Shown here one piece after another: positions 42,024 to 51,238 of a stretch of 64,000 bases of DNA. Positions within the stretch are counted from its first letter, which is position 1; every line of letters starts with the position of its first letter. The stretch is from Micromonospora echinofusca (GTDB lineage Bacteria > Actinomycetota > Actinomycetes > Mycobacteriales > Micromonosporaceae). Under the pieces are notes generated by a model that worked only from the letters and a program-made list of their open reading frames with translations, was not told where the DNA came from and did no database searches. A program made the position numbers and the translations under genes. The stretch is taken from contig NZ_LT607733.1 in the NCBI RefSeq assembly GCF_900091445.1, forward strand, positions 1,753,501 to 1,817,500, read 5' to 3'.

Positions 42024-42455
42024 TCAAACCACGTTCGGTACGGCGGCGACCCGAACCTGGTACGAGAAGTCCTCCGCCGGCTGCTCCGCGTACGACAGCT
42101 GGCGGATCTGCCGGTCGTCGTCGTAGAGTGCGACGTCCACCAGGACGCCGAGGTGCGCCAGGCCGATGCTGGTCACCCGCTTCTTGTCCTGGAGCACCGC
42201 GCACACCCCGCCCAGCAGGGTGCTGGCGTCGGAGGTGCGGTGCCCCGGCGGGCAGCGCAGCACGAGGTCCACCTCGATCGGCCCGGACAGCGGGGTCCAG
42301 CCGGTGCGCTGGGCCGCGGCGCAGGCCGCCTGGAGCAGGGCGCGGACCCTCGTCGCCTGCCGGTGCCCGGCCGCGAAGATGGACAGCGCCTCGGTCTTCA
42401 CCGGTGGCAGGCCGCTCACCTCGAACGTCAGGGCGAGAGCGCGGGTGTCCTGCAC
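42024..42455 (-). CDS. RusA-like fold protein, possible Holliday-junction resolvase relative
   Basis: 143 residues. The overall order (basic N-terminal helix, GPIEVDLVLRCPP strand, RTSDAS, then YDDDRQIRQL near the C-terminus) follows the RusA pattern, in which acidic residues at the D-x-x-N and DDxQ positions bind metal. Here SDAS replaces DxDN, so one ligand position is altered. The GTG start is preceded by GAGGAGG about ten bases away. No phage genes are adjacent. Catalytic activity is uncertain; the assignment is from motif order only. Confidence 0.5.
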   Translation of the reverse strand: MQDTRALALTFEVSGLPPVKTEALSIFAAGHRQATRVRALLQAACAAAQRTGWTPLSGPIEVDLVLRCPPGHRTSDASTLLGGVCAVLQDKKRVTSIGLAHLGVLVDVALYDDDRQIRQLSYAEQPAEDFSYQVRVAAVPNVV

Positions 42456-42587
42456 GACGGCACCTCCTCGTTGGGGACGATCCTGCCCAACCGGCCCCGG
42501 CGGTGGAGGGAGGTTCGCGCGAGAACCCACCGATCGGGGCGCTCCGGCCACCAACGCCCCGCCCCGGCCCGGCCCTGCCCGCCCTCG

Positions 42588-42652
42588 TCGTCGATCATGA
42601 GGTTGGCCGCGACGAAACGGACGAGACGCACCGCCAACCTCATGATCAACGA
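42588..42652. repeat. Long palindromic intergenic repeat (TGATCATGAGGTTGGC type)
   Basis: Left arm TCGTCGATCATGAGGTTGGC (42588-42607) and right arm GCCAACCTCATGATCAACGA (42633-42652) are complementary over 20 bases with one mismatch, separated by 25 bases. Each arm contains an ATCAT/ATGAT core. It lies between two divergent small genes. Its length and AT content are unlike the transcription terminators elsewhere in the window, so it may be a dispersed repeat. Confidence 0.65.
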
Positions 42653-42709
42653 CGCGACAACCGATCTTGTTACGGTGTGGTCGTGGCGGTTGGGGCGGGC
42701 GGCTGGGTG

Positions 42710-43123
42710 ATGAGGTTCCTGCTCTGGCTGGGGCTTCCCCTCCTCGCCCTCCTCGGGCTGGCCCTCGCCGTCCCCGACGTCGCCCCGGCCTGGCGGGCGA
42801 AGGCCGGTGGCGGCACGGCGGGCACCTTCACCGCACTGCGCGAGAAGTGCGGCCGCGACTGCGTCTGGCACGGCGACTTCGTCCCGGACGCAGGCGGGAC
42901 GCCGCGTCACGACGTCATCGTCTACGACGGGCCGGACAGGCTGACCCCGGGTGCCACCGTGGCGGCCCGCGACACCGGCGCCCGCAGGGGTGTCTTCGCC
43001 GCCCGGGGCGGCGACACCTGGTTGCTCTTCACCGGGCTCGCGGTGGCCGGCGTGCTTGCCGCGATCGGCTGGGTGGTGATGCTGGTACGCGCGATGACCA
43101 ACCAGCGCCGGGTCGGGCCCTGA
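42710..43123 (+). CDS. Small two-helix membrane protein, unknown function
   Basis: 137 residues. The first membrane segment is at residues 3-23 (LLWLGLPLLALLGLALAV). A hydrophilic central domain carries a CGRDC pair and HDVIVYDGPDRL. A second membrane segment lies at about 108-128, followed by a short basic tail. The layout resembles DUF3592-like proteins. The start is uncertain: GTG codons at 42677, 42683 and 42707 are in frame, and ATG 42710 is used. It follows the palindromic repeat directly. Confidence 0.6.
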   Translation: MRFLLWLGLPLLALLGLALAVPDVAPAWRAKAGGGTAGTFTALREKCGRDCVWHGDFVPDAGGTPRHDVIVYDGPDRLTPGATVAARDTGARRGVFAARGGDTWLLFTGLAVAGVLAAIGWVVMLVRAMTNQRRVGP

Positions 43124-43223
43124 CAGGGCCGCCCTGGCACGCCGCGCCGAGCGGGCGAGGCGCCTCGCCCGGGGAGGCCCGGGCAGCCGACGGCCGCAGG
43201 GCCCGGGAGGGCGACGCCGCAGG

Positions 43224-43802
43224 TCAGTGGCGGGCGCGCTTGACCTCGTGGAAGGCGGGCATCCGGATCAGCGGCAGCAGCGAGTCCCAGATCGTCAGGG
43301 CGTCGTCGGTGCCGGGGACCTCGGTGAGGATCGGGCCGTGGATGCCCCGCTCGGCGCCCGGCACCATGAGCACCGGCGCGCCGATGTCCGGGCCGGCCGA
43401 GGCGTACGCCAGGGCGTGCGACTCGCGTACCGCCTCGTCCCAGCGGTCGTCGTCGAGAGCCGGCGCCGCGGCACCCAGGCCCGCCGCCTCGACGGCCGCG
43501 TCCACGATCGTCGCCGACAGCGGGTTGCCCGCGTCGTGGCTGCGGGCGCCGGTCTCGGCGTAGAAGCGCGCGACGTCGTCGTGGCGGCCCTCGGCGCGCA
43601 GCGCCTCGACCAACCGCAGCGCGCGGCTGGAGGCGGCCATCGCGTCGGCGAACTCCGGCGGCACCCGCCCGGCGTTGAGGATGGCCAGGCTGAACGCCCG
43701 CCACTCGATGTGCAGGCCCCGGGCGTCGGCGACGGCGACCAGCCAGCGGGAGGTGCGCCAGGTCCAGGGGCAGGCGGGGTCCAGGAAGAAGGTGGCGTCC
43801 AT
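43224..43802 (-). CDS. DsbA-like thioredoxin-fold protein (mycothiol-dependent reductase type)
   Basis: 192 residues with a DsbA-type thioredoxin fold interrupted by a helical insert. The active-site segment is DPACPWTWRTSRWL: the first cysteine is present and the second is replaced by Thr. Related actinobacterial Rv2466c-type enzymes use CPWC with mycothiol; a single-cysteine form would have to work through a mixed disulfide with mycothiol. The C-terminal VPGTDDALTIWDSLLPL matches that family. Cytoplasmic. Divergent from the trehalose importer operon, 230 bases apart. Confidence 0.8.
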   Translation of the reverse strand: MDATFFLDPACPWTWRTSRWLVAVADARGLHIEWRAFSLAILNAGRVPPEFADAMAASSRALRLVEALRAEGRHDDVARFYAETGARSHDAGNPLSATIVDAAVEAAGLGAAAPALDDDRWDEAVRESHALAYASAGPDIGAPVLMVPGAERGIHGPILTEVPGTDDALTIWDSLLPLIRMPAFHEVKRARH

Positions 43803-44032
43803 CGGCCGAGCCTACGGGCGGCCGGGGCGGCCCGCACGGCGGTGATCCCCGCCACGTCCGGCGGTGTCGGCGCCGTCGCGTCGACGCCAGGTTTCGCATC
43901 TTCGCAGGTCGGGCAGTGTTGGGCCACGTAACGTCCGGGCGGGCGCAAGCGCTGCTCAGAAGGCCCGAACGCTCGTCGTGCGCCGGGGCACGAGCCTCAC
44001 CCCGGCCTTTGGCCGACACAAGGGGAGGGGTG

Positions 44033-45322
44033 ATGAGCGACCCTGACAAGGCCCGACGGCGCAGGCGGCCGCGCGTGCGCGCGGTGGCCGCCGCGGCGGC
44101 GTTGACGCTGGTGGCGCCGATGGCGGCCGCCTGCGGATCCGGCGGGGACGGCGGTACGCCCATGATCAACCTGTACTACCCGCCGGAGCAGAACCTGCAG
44201 AAGGTCGTGGACGACTGCAACGCGCAGGCCCAGGGGCGCTACAAGATCGTCTACCGGGTGCTGCCCCGGCAGGCCGACGACCAGCGGGTGCAGATGGTCC
44301 GCCGGCTGGCCGCGCAGGACAGCGGCATGGACGTACTCGGCCTCGACGTGACCTGGACCCAGGAGTTCGCCAGCGCCGACTGGATCAGGGAGTGGACCGG
44401 GCAGGACCGGGCCGAGGTCGAGCAGGGCACCCTCGCCGGCCCGCTGGAGACGGCGCGCTACGAGGACAAGCTCTACGGCGCGCCCAAGAACACCAACGTC
44501 CAGCTGCTCTGGTACCGCAAGGACCTCGTGCCGCAGCCGCCGAAGACGTGGGACCAGATGATCTCCACCGCCCAGGAGCTGAAGCAGCAGGGCAAGCCGT
44601 ACCAGGTGCTCACCATGGGCGCCCAGTACGAGGGCCTCGTCGTCCTCTACAACACCCTCGCCGAGAGCGCCGGGGGCAAGATCCTCAGCGAGGACGGCAA
44701 GCAGGCCGTCATGGACGAGGGCACCGTACGGGCGCTGGAGCAGCTCCAGCGCTTCGCCACGTCGGGCGTGACGTCGCCGTCGTTCAGCAACGCCACGGAG
44801 GACCCCGTCCGGCTGGAGTTCCAGTCCGGCGACGGCGCGTTCCAGGTCAACTGGCCGTTCGTGTATCCGGCGATGCAGGAGGCCAACCCGGAGCTGGCGA
44901 AGCAGGTCGGCTGGGCGCGCGTCCCGGGCGTCGACGAGAACACCCCGAGCAAGGTCACCATCGGCGGGATCAACATGGCGGTCAGCGCCTACTCGAAGCA
45001 TCCCGAGGAGTCCTTCGAGGCGGCCCGCTGCATCCGCAACGAGAAGAACCAGAAGTTCTCCGCCGTCAACGACGGCGTGCCACCGACCATCGAGAAGGTC
45101 TACGACGACCCGGAGATGGCCGAGGCGTACCCGATGAAGGACACCATCCTCGAGGAACTCAAGGAGCCGGCGGTCCGACCGCTGACCCCGGCGTACCAGA
45201 GCATCTCCACCGTCATGTCGGCGATCCTGTCGCCGCCGTCGGCGATCCGGCCCCAGCAGACCGCCGACGAGCTGCGTGACGCCATCGCCGACGCCCTCGA
45301 ATCGAAGGGGGTCCTGCCGTGA
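44033..45322 (+). CDS. lpqY: LpqY-type trehalose ABC substrate-binding lipoprotein
   Basis: 429 residues. A strongly basic n-region (KARRRRRPRVR), hydrophobic core and lipobox AAACGS give a membrane-anchored lipoprotein. The mature domain has LPRQADDQRVQMVRRLAAQD and DVLGLDVTWTQEFA, the pattern of LpqY, which in mycobacteria captures trehalose for recycling. AGGGGAGGGG precedes the ATG. It is the first gene of lpqY-sugA-sugB-sugC. Trehalose as ligand is inferred from family resemblance; other alpha-glucosides are possible. Confidence 0.87.
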   Translation: MSDPDKARRRRRPRVRAVAAAAALTLVAPMAAACGSGGDGGTPMINLYYPPEQNLQKVVDDCNAQAQGRYKIVYRVLPRQADDQRVQMVRRLAAQDSGMDVLGLDVTWTQEFASADWIREWTGQDRAEVEQGTLAGPLETARYEDKLYGAPKNTNVQLLWYRKDLVPQPPKTWDQMISTAQELKQQGKPYQVLTMGAQYEGLVVLYNTLAESAGGKILSEDGKQAVMDEGTVRALEQLQRFATSGVTSPSFSNATEDPVRLEFQSGDGAFQVNWPFVYPAMQEANPELAKQVGWARVPGVDENTPSKVTIGGINMAVSAYSKHPEESFEAARCIRNEKNQKFSAVNDGVPPTIEKVYDDPEMAEAYPMKDTILEELKEPAVRPLTPAYQSISTVMSAILSPPSAIRPQQTADELRDAIADALESKGVLP

Positions 45323-45368
45323 GCGAGCGCACCCGGCGCCTCGACGCCGACGGCCGGGAGGTGGCGGC

Positions 45369-46367
45369 ATGAGCGTCAACGCCACCCCGGCGGGCGCCGA
45401 CGTGGCCGCCGACGAGACGGCCGCCCGGCCCGGCCGGGACGCCAAGGTGCCGGCCCAGCGTGCCGGTCGGGGCCGCAAGGCCCCGCTGAGCGAGAACAAG
45501 AAGGCCGAGCGCCGGCTGGGCTGGCTGCTCTGCGCGCCCGCCGCGCTGGTCATGCTCCTGGTGACGGCCTACCCGATCATCTACTCGGTCTGGCTGTCGT
45601 TGCAGCGCTACGACCTGCGCTTCCCCGCCGAGCGCGAGTTCGTGGGGCTGGAGAACTACGTCACCGTGCTGACCAACGAGTTCTGGTGGACGGCGTTCGG
45701 GGTCACCGCGCTGATCACGGTGGTCACCGTCGCCGTCGAGCTGGTGCTCGGCATGGGCCTGGCGCTGATCATGCACCGTACGCTGGTCGGTAGGGGCCTG
45801 GTGCGCACCTCCGCGCTGATCCCGTACGGCATCGTCACGGTCGTCGCCGCCTTCTCCTGGCGGTACGCGTGGACGCCGGGCACCGGCTACCTGGCCAACC
45901 TGTTCAGCGACGGCGCGCCGCTGACCGAGCGGGCCAGCTCGCTGGCGATCATCATGCTGGCCGAGATCTGGAAGACCACGCCGTTCATGGCGCTGCTGCT
46001 CATGGCCGGCCTGGCCCTGGTGCCGGAGGACCTGCTCAAGGCGGCCTCCACCGACGGCGCCACCTCCTGGCAGCGGTTCACGAAGGTGATGCTGCCGGTG
46101 ATGAAGCCGGCGATCCTGGTCGCGTTGCTGTTCCGCACCCTGGACGCGTTCCGGGTGTTCGACAACATCTTCGTGCTGACCGCGGGCGGCAACGAGACCT
46201 CGTCGGTGTCGATGCTCGCCTACAACAACCTGATCCGGGGGCTGAACCTCGGCATCGGGTCGACGATGTCGGTGCTGATCTTCCTCACCGTGGCGATCAT
46301 CGCCTTCGTCTTCGTGAAGCTGTTCGGTACCGCTGCCCCCGGCAGCGACGACGGGGAGAGGCGTTGA
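45369..46367 (+). CDS. sugA: SugA-type sugar ABC permease
   Basis: 332-residue MalF-like permease with a long (about 50-residue) charged cytoplasmic N-terminus followed by six membrane segments. The EAA-like loop is [31 protein letters not shown] lies before the ATG at 45369. It is 46 bases downstream of lpqY and one base upstream of sugB, so co-transcribed. With SugB it forms the membrane channel. Confidence 0.88.
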   Translation: MSVNATPAGADVAADETAARPGRDAKVPAQRAGRGRKAPLSENKKAERRLGWLLCAPAALVMLLVTAYPIIYSVWLSLQRYDLRFPAEREFVGLENYVTVLTNEFWWTAFGVTALITVVTVAVELVLGMGLALIMHRTLVGRGLVRTSALIPYGIVTVVAAFSWRYAWTPGTGYLANLFSDGAPLTERASSLAIIMLAEIWKTTPFMALLLMAGLALVPEDLLKAASTDGATSWQRFTKVMLPVMKPAILVALLFRTLDAFRVFDNIFVLTAGGNETSSVSMLAYNNLIRGLNLGIGSTMSVLIFLTVAIIAFVFVKLFGTAAPGSDDGERR

Positions 46368-46368
46368 C

Positions 46369-47202
46369 ATGGCTGACACCACCACCCGGGCCAAGCTGCG
46401 CTGGGGCCTGCTGGACGCCATCGTGGTCGTCTTCGCGCTGGTGCCGGTGCTCTGGATCATGTCGTTGTCGTTCAAGACCCCGGCGACCCTGACCGACGGG
46501 AAGTTCATCCCGCAGGAGTGGACGCTGGACAACTACCGGTCGATCTTCTCCACCGACCAGTTCGTCCGGGCGCTGGTCAACTCGATCGGCATCGCGCTGA
46601 TCGCGACCGTGATCGCCGTGGTGCTCGGCGCCATGGCCGCGTACGCGATCTCCCGGCTGGACTTCCCCGGCAAGCGGCTGCTGGTCGGGGTCTCCCTGCT
46701 GATCGCGATGTTCCCGCAGGTGTCGCTGGTGTCGCCGCTGTTCGAGATCGAGCGGCAGCTCGGCCTCTTCGACACCTGGCCGGGCCTGATCCTGCCGTAC
46801 ATCACCTTCGCGCTGCCGCTGGCGATCTACACGCTGTCGGCGTTCTTCAAGCAGATCCCGTGGGACCTGGAGAAGGCGGCGAAGATGGACGGCGCGACGC
46901 AGGCCCAGGCGTTCCGGCGGGTCATCGCCCCGCTGGCCGCGCCGGGGCTGTTCACCACGGCGATCCTGGTCTTCATCTTCTGCTGGAACGACTTCCTCTT
47001 CGCCATCACGCTGACCTCCACCGAGCGGGCCCGCACGGTGCCGGTGGCGCTGTCGTTCTTCACCGGTGAGTCGCAGTTCGAGGACCCCACCGGGGCGATC
47101 TGCGCCGCCGCTGTGGTGATCACCGTTCCGATCATCCTGTTCGTCCTCTTCTTCCAGCGCCGCATCGTCTCCGGCCTGACCTCCGGCGCAGTCAAGGGAT
47201 AG
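46369..47202 (+). CDS. sugB: SugB-type sugar ABC permease
   Basis: 277-residue MalG-like permease, six membrane segments. The EAA loop is [22 protein letters not shown], and the C-terminus [15 protein letters not shown] is characteristic. The ATG follows the sugA stop by one base, with GGGGAGAGG upstream. Partner of SugA; contacts the SugC ATPase encoded next. Confidence 0.9.
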   Translation: MADTTTRAKLRWGLLDAIVVVFALVPVLWIMSLSFKTPATLTDGKFIPQEWTLDNYRSIFSTDQFVRALVNSIGIALIATVIAVVLGAMAAYAISRLDFPGKRLLVGVSLLIAMFPQVSLVSPLFEIERQLGLFDTWPGLILPYITFALPLAIYTLSAFFKQIPWDLEKAAKMDGATQAQAFRRVIAPLAAPGLFTTAILVFIFCWNDFLFAITLTSTERARTVPVALSFFTGESQFEDPTGAICAAAVVITVPIILFVLFFQRRIVSGLTSGAVKG

Positions 47203-47211
47203 GTGGTACTC

Positions 47212-48417
47212 ATGGCTGACATCGTGCTCGACAAGGTGAGCAAGAAGTTCCCGGACGGGACCGTCGCGGTGGCCGACGTCGACCTGGAGATCGCCGACGG
47301 CGAGTTCGTCATCCTGGTCGGCCCGTCCGGCTGCGGGAAGTCCACCACCCTGAACATGATCGCGGGCCTGGAGGACATCAGCTCCGGCGAGCTGCGCATC
47401 GGCGGCGCGCGGGTCAACGACAAGGCCCCCCGGGACCGGGACATCGCGATGGTGTTCCAGTCCTACGCCCTCTACCCGAACATGACCGTCCGGGAGAACA
47501 TGGCGTTCCCGCTGCGGCTGGCCAAGATGGACAAGGAGACGATCACCCGGAAGGTGGAGGAGGCGGCGAAGGTCCTGGAGCTGACCGCGTTGCTGGACCG
47601 CAAGCCGGCCAACCTCTCCGGCGGCCAGCGCCAGCGGGTCGCGATGGGTCGCGCGATCGTCCGGCAGCCCAAGGCGTTCCTGATGGACGAGCCGCTGTCC
47701 AACCTGGACGCGAAGCTGCGGGTGCAGATGCGCACCGTCGTGTCGCGCCTGCAGAAGAAGCTGGGAACCACCACCGTCTACGTCACCCACGACCAGACGG
47801 AGGCCATGACGCTCGGCGACCGCGTGGTGATCATGCGGGGCGGCGCGGTGCAGCAGGTCGGCCCGCCGCAGGAGCTGTACGACCACCCGCGCAACCTCTT
47901 CGTCGCCGGCTTCATCGGCTCGCCGTCGATGAACTTCCTGCACGCCGCCGTCGAGGACGGCAAGCTGCGTACGGCGCTGGGCGACGTGCCGATCGGCGAG
48001 CGGATCCGGCGCGAGCTGGAGGGGGCCGACGCCCCGCGCGAGCTGATCCTCGGCATCCGGCCGGAGCACTTCGAGGACGCCGCGCTCGTCGACGACGACA
48101 CCCGCCGCCGGGGCATGGAGTTCGAGGCGCCGGTGGACATCGTGGAGTCCATGGGCTCCGACAAGTACGTCTACTTCAGCGTCGAGGGGGAGCGGGCCAG
48201 CGCCGCCGAACTGGAGGAGCTGGCGGCCGACGCGGGCGCCGACTTCAGCGGTGGTGGCGCCAACCTGGTGACCCGGCTGTCGGCGGAGTCCCCGGTCGAG
48301 GAGGGGCAGAGCCGGCGGGTCTGGTGCAACCTGGAGAAGATCCACCTGTTCGACCCGTCCAACGGGCGCAACCTGACCCTGCACGAGGGCCGGGCGGCCG
48401 GCGCGCTCGGCGACTGA
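47212..48417 (+). CDS. sugC: SugC/MsiK-type sugar ABC importer ATPase
   Basis: 401 residues. Walker A GPSGCGKST, Q-loop MVFQSYALYPNMTV, signature LSGGQRQR, Walker B FLMDEPLSNLD and H-loop YVTHDQTEA are all intact. The C-terminal third is the MalK-type regulatory domain (about residues 240-401). ATG 47212 is preferred to GTG 47203 because the protein then starts at MADIVLDKVSKKF. It ends the lpqY-sugABC operon. As the only sugar-importer ATPase in the window it could also serve the ATPase-less NgcFG permeases, as MsiK does in Streptomyces; that is inference. Confidence 0.92.
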   Translation: MADIVLDKVSKKFPDGTVAVADVDLEIADGEFVILVGPSGCGKSTTLNMIAGLEDISSGELRIGGARVNDKAPRDRDIAMVFQSYALYPNMTVRENMAFPLRLAKMDKETITRKVEEAAKVLELTALLDRKPANLSGGQRQRVAMGRAIVRQPKAFLMDEPLSNLDAKLRVQMRTVVSRLQKKLGTTTVYVTHDQTEAMTLGDRVVIMRGGAVQQVGPPQELYDHPRNLFVAGFIGSPSMNFLHAAVEDGKLRTALGDVPIGERIRRELEGADAPRELILGIRPEHFEDAALVDDDTRRRGMEFEAPVDIVESMGSDKYVYFSVEGERASAAELEELAADAGADFSGGGANLVTRLSAESPVEEGQSRRVWCNLEKIHLFDPSNGRNLTLHEGRAAGALGD

Positions 48418-48460
48418 GCACGCCACCACGGCGGCACCGGCCGCCGGCCCCACGCACGGC

Positions 48461-48501
48461 GCGACGGGCGGGTGGGTCGCACCGACCCACCCGCCCGTCG
48501 C
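48461..48501. terminator. Very strong bidirectional terminator
   Basis: GCGACGGGCGGGTGGGTC (48461-48478) pairs perfectly over 18 bases with GACCCACCCGCCCGTCGC (48484-48501) around loop GCACC. It separates the convergent sugC and PRC-barrel genes. Confidence 0.85.
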
Positions 48502-48512
48502 CGTGCCAGCGG

Positions 48513-49247
48513 TCAGCGGCGTCGCCGGCTGGGCTCCGGGATGTCCGCGTCCACCCGCTCGCGGCGGATCTGGTCGTCGACGGGCTGCTCCTCGACGACC
48601 TCCTCCTTGGCCAGGTGGACCCGCTCGACGGGCACCGTCTCCTTGCCGACGACGGGTCGCTCGGCCCGCAGGGTCATCTCCTGCTCGGCCTCGCCGATGT
48701 CGGCGCGCATGCCACGCGCGTCACGGGCGGCGATGGGCTCCCGCTCGACGTACACCTCGTCGTGCTCGACCGGCACGGTGGTGTGCACGTCCTCGGTCAC
48801 CACGTACTTGCGCAGCCGTGCCGTACCGGCGGGCTGGCTCTCCGTGCCGACCCGCAGCCGCTCCTCGGAACGGATCAGGTCCCCGTCGGCCGACGGCGCC
48901 CGTCCCCGACCGGCCGTCGGCGGTGCCTGCGGCGCCAGGCGGTAGTGCGCGTAGAGCTGCTCGATCTCCGCCGTGTCCAGCGGCTGTTCGGTGCCGGCGT
49001 CCACCGCCGGAGCGTTCTTCACGGTGGCCTTGTCGTAGTCGACCGCCAGCCCGCTGTCGGTGATCCGGGCCTTGTCCAGCGGAGCCATCGACTCCTTGTG
49101 GCCCATCAGACCGGTCTTCACACTGACCCAGGTCGGCTCACCGGAGGAGTCGGTCCAGATCTGACCCACGCTTCCGATCTTCGACCCCGAGCGGTCCTTG
49201 ACGTCCTGCCCGTACAGCGAGTTGGCCTGCTGTGCGTTGAGCTTCAT
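48513..49247 (-). CDS. PRC-barrel and DUF2382 (YsnF/AvaK) domain protein
   Basis: 244 residues, cytoplasmic. Residues about 5-90 form a PRC-barrel (SLYGQDVKDRSGSKIGSVGQI, WVSVKTGLMGHKESMAPL). After a short linker, residues about 125-235 form DUF2382 with LRKYVVTEDVHTTVPVEHDE and EEVVEEQPVDDQIRRERV. Such proteins are common in actinobacteria and are often stress-induced; the molecular role is not known. Single gene with its own terminator shared with sugC. Confidence 0.9.
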   Translation of the reverse strand: MKLNAQQANSLYGQDVKDRSGSKIGSVGQIWTDSSGEPTWVSVKTGLMGHKESMAPLDKARITDSGLAVDYDKATVKNAPAVDAGTEQPLDTAEIEQLYAHYRLAPQAPPTAGRGRAPSADGDLIRSEERLRVGTESQPAGTARLRKYVVTEDVHTTVPVEHDEVYVEREPIAARDARGMRADIGEAEQEMTLRAERPVVGKETVPVERVHLAKEEVVEEQPVDDQIRRERVDADIPEPSRRRR

Positions 49248-49417
49248 GGTCGTCTACCTCCCTCTCGTGTCAGGAGCCGGATACCCGAGCGGCCGGCCCG
49301 GATTCGTCGTCAGCCGGTCGGATAGGTGCAGCGCCGCGGGCCGGCGGCGCCGGGATCGAACGGCGAGGTCACCAGTGGGACGCCTGGGGCCGGCGGGACC
49401 GGCGAGGCCCGCGCCGC

Positions 49418-50527
49418 TCAGTCGGCCCAGTCGACGCGCAGCGGCAGGCCCAGGAAGCCGGCGTAACGGCTCAGGGCACCCTCCACCCGGCCCCGGCTCG
49501 GCTCGTCGAGGGGCACCAGGGGCGACACCGTGACCGTCACCCGGCTCTTGCCGACCGTGCGTTGCCAGGTGCCCACGACCCGCCCATCGCGGACGATCGT
49601 GGCCCGGAACACGCCGTTGCGGCCCGGCACGATCGCGTCGCTGTGGGCGGGGTCCAGCATCAGTGCGCGGTCCTTGAAGCCCAGCAGGTATTCGTCGAAG
49701 CCGGGCAGCACCATCAGGTCGTCGAGCGGCGCGCGGGGCGCGTCGAGCAGGGCCGCGTCGACGTGCGCCTCCTCCCCGTCGACCCGTACCACCGCCAATG
49801 CGTCGCCGGCCGCCGCGAAGCCCCGGCGCGCGTCGGTGAGGGTGAGCCCCGTCCAGCCCGCGAACTCCCGGGCGGTGACGGGCCCGTGCCCGCGGACGTA
49901 GCGGCGGGCGAGCATCGCCAGGGCTTCGTCCCGCTCCGGCCGGCGTGGCTCGGGCGCCCACTCGTCGAGCAGGGCGAAGGTCTGCTCGGTGCCCACGTTG
50001 GGCGCGAGGCAGGTGACGCCGCGGACGCTGGCATACCACAGCAGGTGGTAGCCGCGCTGGTCGCCGGTGTCGATGCCGGCCGCGTTCAGCGCGGCCAGGC
50101 ACCGTGCGCGGGTGAGCCGGCCGCCGCCGGCCAGCGCGGCGCCGAGCACGTCGAGCGCGCGGTGCACGTCGGCCTCGGTGAGCCCGAGCCGCGCGCGGCG
50201 GGTGGCGGCACCGGCCAGCGAGCGTACGCCGGTCAGCTCCAGCATCCAGCGGGCGTCGCGGGGCGGGACGAGGTGCACGGTGCCCCGCATCGGCCAGGTG
50301 CGCAGCGCCTCCCGGCGTTCCAGGGCGGCGTGCACGTCGGCGTGGCCGAGCGCGGGCAGACGCACCCCGAGCGACCACATGCCGCTGGCCAGGTCCTGCG
50401 CCTGCATGGCCCCGAACCACTCCACCACGTCGGCGACCCCGGCCGCCGCCGCCGTGGGGTGCGGGCGGAGCAGCAGGCTGGTCATCCGCAGCGCGAGCGC
50501 CTCGCGCCCGGTCAGCTCCGTCGGCAT
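49418..50527 (-). CDS. Winged-helix (HTH_42) AlkZ-like DNA glycosylase family protein
   Basis: 369 residues of the YcaQ/AlkZ superfamily, built from tandem winged-helix domains. Near the N-terminus is WFGAMQAQDLASGMWSL, which contains QAQ. In AlkZ a QxQ motif is the catalytic element that removes alkylated or cross-linked bases. The rest has RTWPMRGTVHLV and GFDEYLLGFKDR, conserved in the actinobacterial group. It may act in DNA repair or in self-protection against a genotoxin. No biosynthetic cluster for one is visible here. Single gene. Confidence 0.83.
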   Translation of the reverse strand: MPTELTGREALALRMTSLLLRPHPTAAAAGVADVVEWFGAMQAQDLASGMWSLGVRLPALGHADVHAALERREALRTWPMRGTVHLVPPRDARWMLELTGVRSLAGAATRRARLGLTEADVHRALDVLGAALAGGGRLTRARCLAALNAAGIDTGDQRGYHLLWYASVRGVTCLAPNVGTEQTFALLDEWAPEPRRPERDEALAMLARRYVRGHGPVTAREFAGWTGLTLTDARRGFAAAGDALAVVRVDGEEAHVDAALLDAPRAPLDDLMVLPGFDEYLLGFKDRALMLDPAHSDAIVPGRNGVFRATIVRDGRVVGTWQRTVGKSRVTVTVSPLVPLDEPSRGRVEGALSRYAGFLGLPLRVDWAD

Positions 50528-50653
50528 CGGGCTCCTCGGCTCGGGTGGGGCATCAGCCTAGGGCCCACCTGCGACATCCGACGCATGACCGGCGTCGCAG
50601 CGGGAAAGCGGCCGGCCAGCAGGCGCGCCGTCCGCGCGCGCGGAGGGAGCGAC

Positions 50654-51043
50654 ATGACCGCGTCCAGCGAGCCGGCCCGGGGCGCCGGCGTACCGACCCG
50701 CGCCGGCCGCGGCGGCCCGGCCGCCAAGACCAGCGCCGCCGCCGCGTTCGCCCTGGTCTTCGGAGTGGCCGCACTGATCAGCGTGCTGACGGTGATCCTG
50801 TCCTGGTTCGGCCTGATCCTGGGCATCATCGGGGTGATCCTGGGCATCGTCGGGCTGAAGATGGCCGGTCGGCCCGGGGTGACCGGCCGGGGTGTGGCGA
50901 TCGGCGGTCTGGTGCTCAGCGCCCTGGCCGTGCTGATCGGGTTGGCCTTCGCCGCCGGGATCACCACCGCCCTGAACGACGAGGGCGCGGTGGACCGGAT
51001 CCAGCGGGAGGTCGACGACCTGCGCGACCGGCTCGACAACTGA
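50654..51043 (+). CDS. Small DUF4190-like membrane protein
   Basis: 129 residues. An Ala/Gly/Arg-rich cytoplasmic tail (1-30) is followed by a long hydrophobic hairpin (about 31-65: ALVFGVAALISVLTVILSW, GLILGIIGVILGIVGL), a glycine-rich turn RPGVTGRGVAIGG and another membrane segment. It ends in a charged coiled-coil-like tail (VDRIQREVDDLRDRLDN). GGAGGGAG precedes the ATG. Function unknown. Divergent from the AlkZ-like gene and followed by a clear terminator. Confidence 0.8.
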   Translation: MTASSEPARGAGVPTRAGRGGPAAKTSAAAAFALVFGVAALISVLTVILSWFGLILGIIGVILGIVGLKMAGRPGVTGRGVAIGGLVLSALAVLIGLAFAAGITTALNDEGAVDRIQREVDDLRDRLDN

Positions 51044-51060
51044 CGATCGGGTGCGCCCCT

Positions 51061-51100
51061 GATCGCGCTTCGCCGGCCACGCTGCCGGCCAAGCGCGATC
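51061..51100. terminator. Two-tier hairpin terminator
   Basis: Outer arms GATCGCGCTT (51061-51070) and AAGCGCGATC (51091-51100) are perfect. Inside them GCCGGC (51072-51077) and GCCGGC (51084-51089) extend the stem. It ends the small membrane-protein transcript and may serve the GNAT gene from the other side. Confidence 0.75.
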
Positions 51101-51238
51101 CCCCGTTCAGGTTGGCCGGTGCCGGGCGGCTGCCGGTCCGCCGGCACCGGTGCGACCAGCATCGCTGCCCGACGGCCGGATCGGCACCGCAACGCATCGA
51201 AACTTGCGGACATCTTGAGCTGTCGGCGGCGGCCGGAA

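Noticed and set aside
43941..43956. AGCGCT-centred near-palindrome upstream of lpqY as a LacI-type operator
   Set aside because: Symmetry covers only the six-base core; too weak in DNA of this composition.
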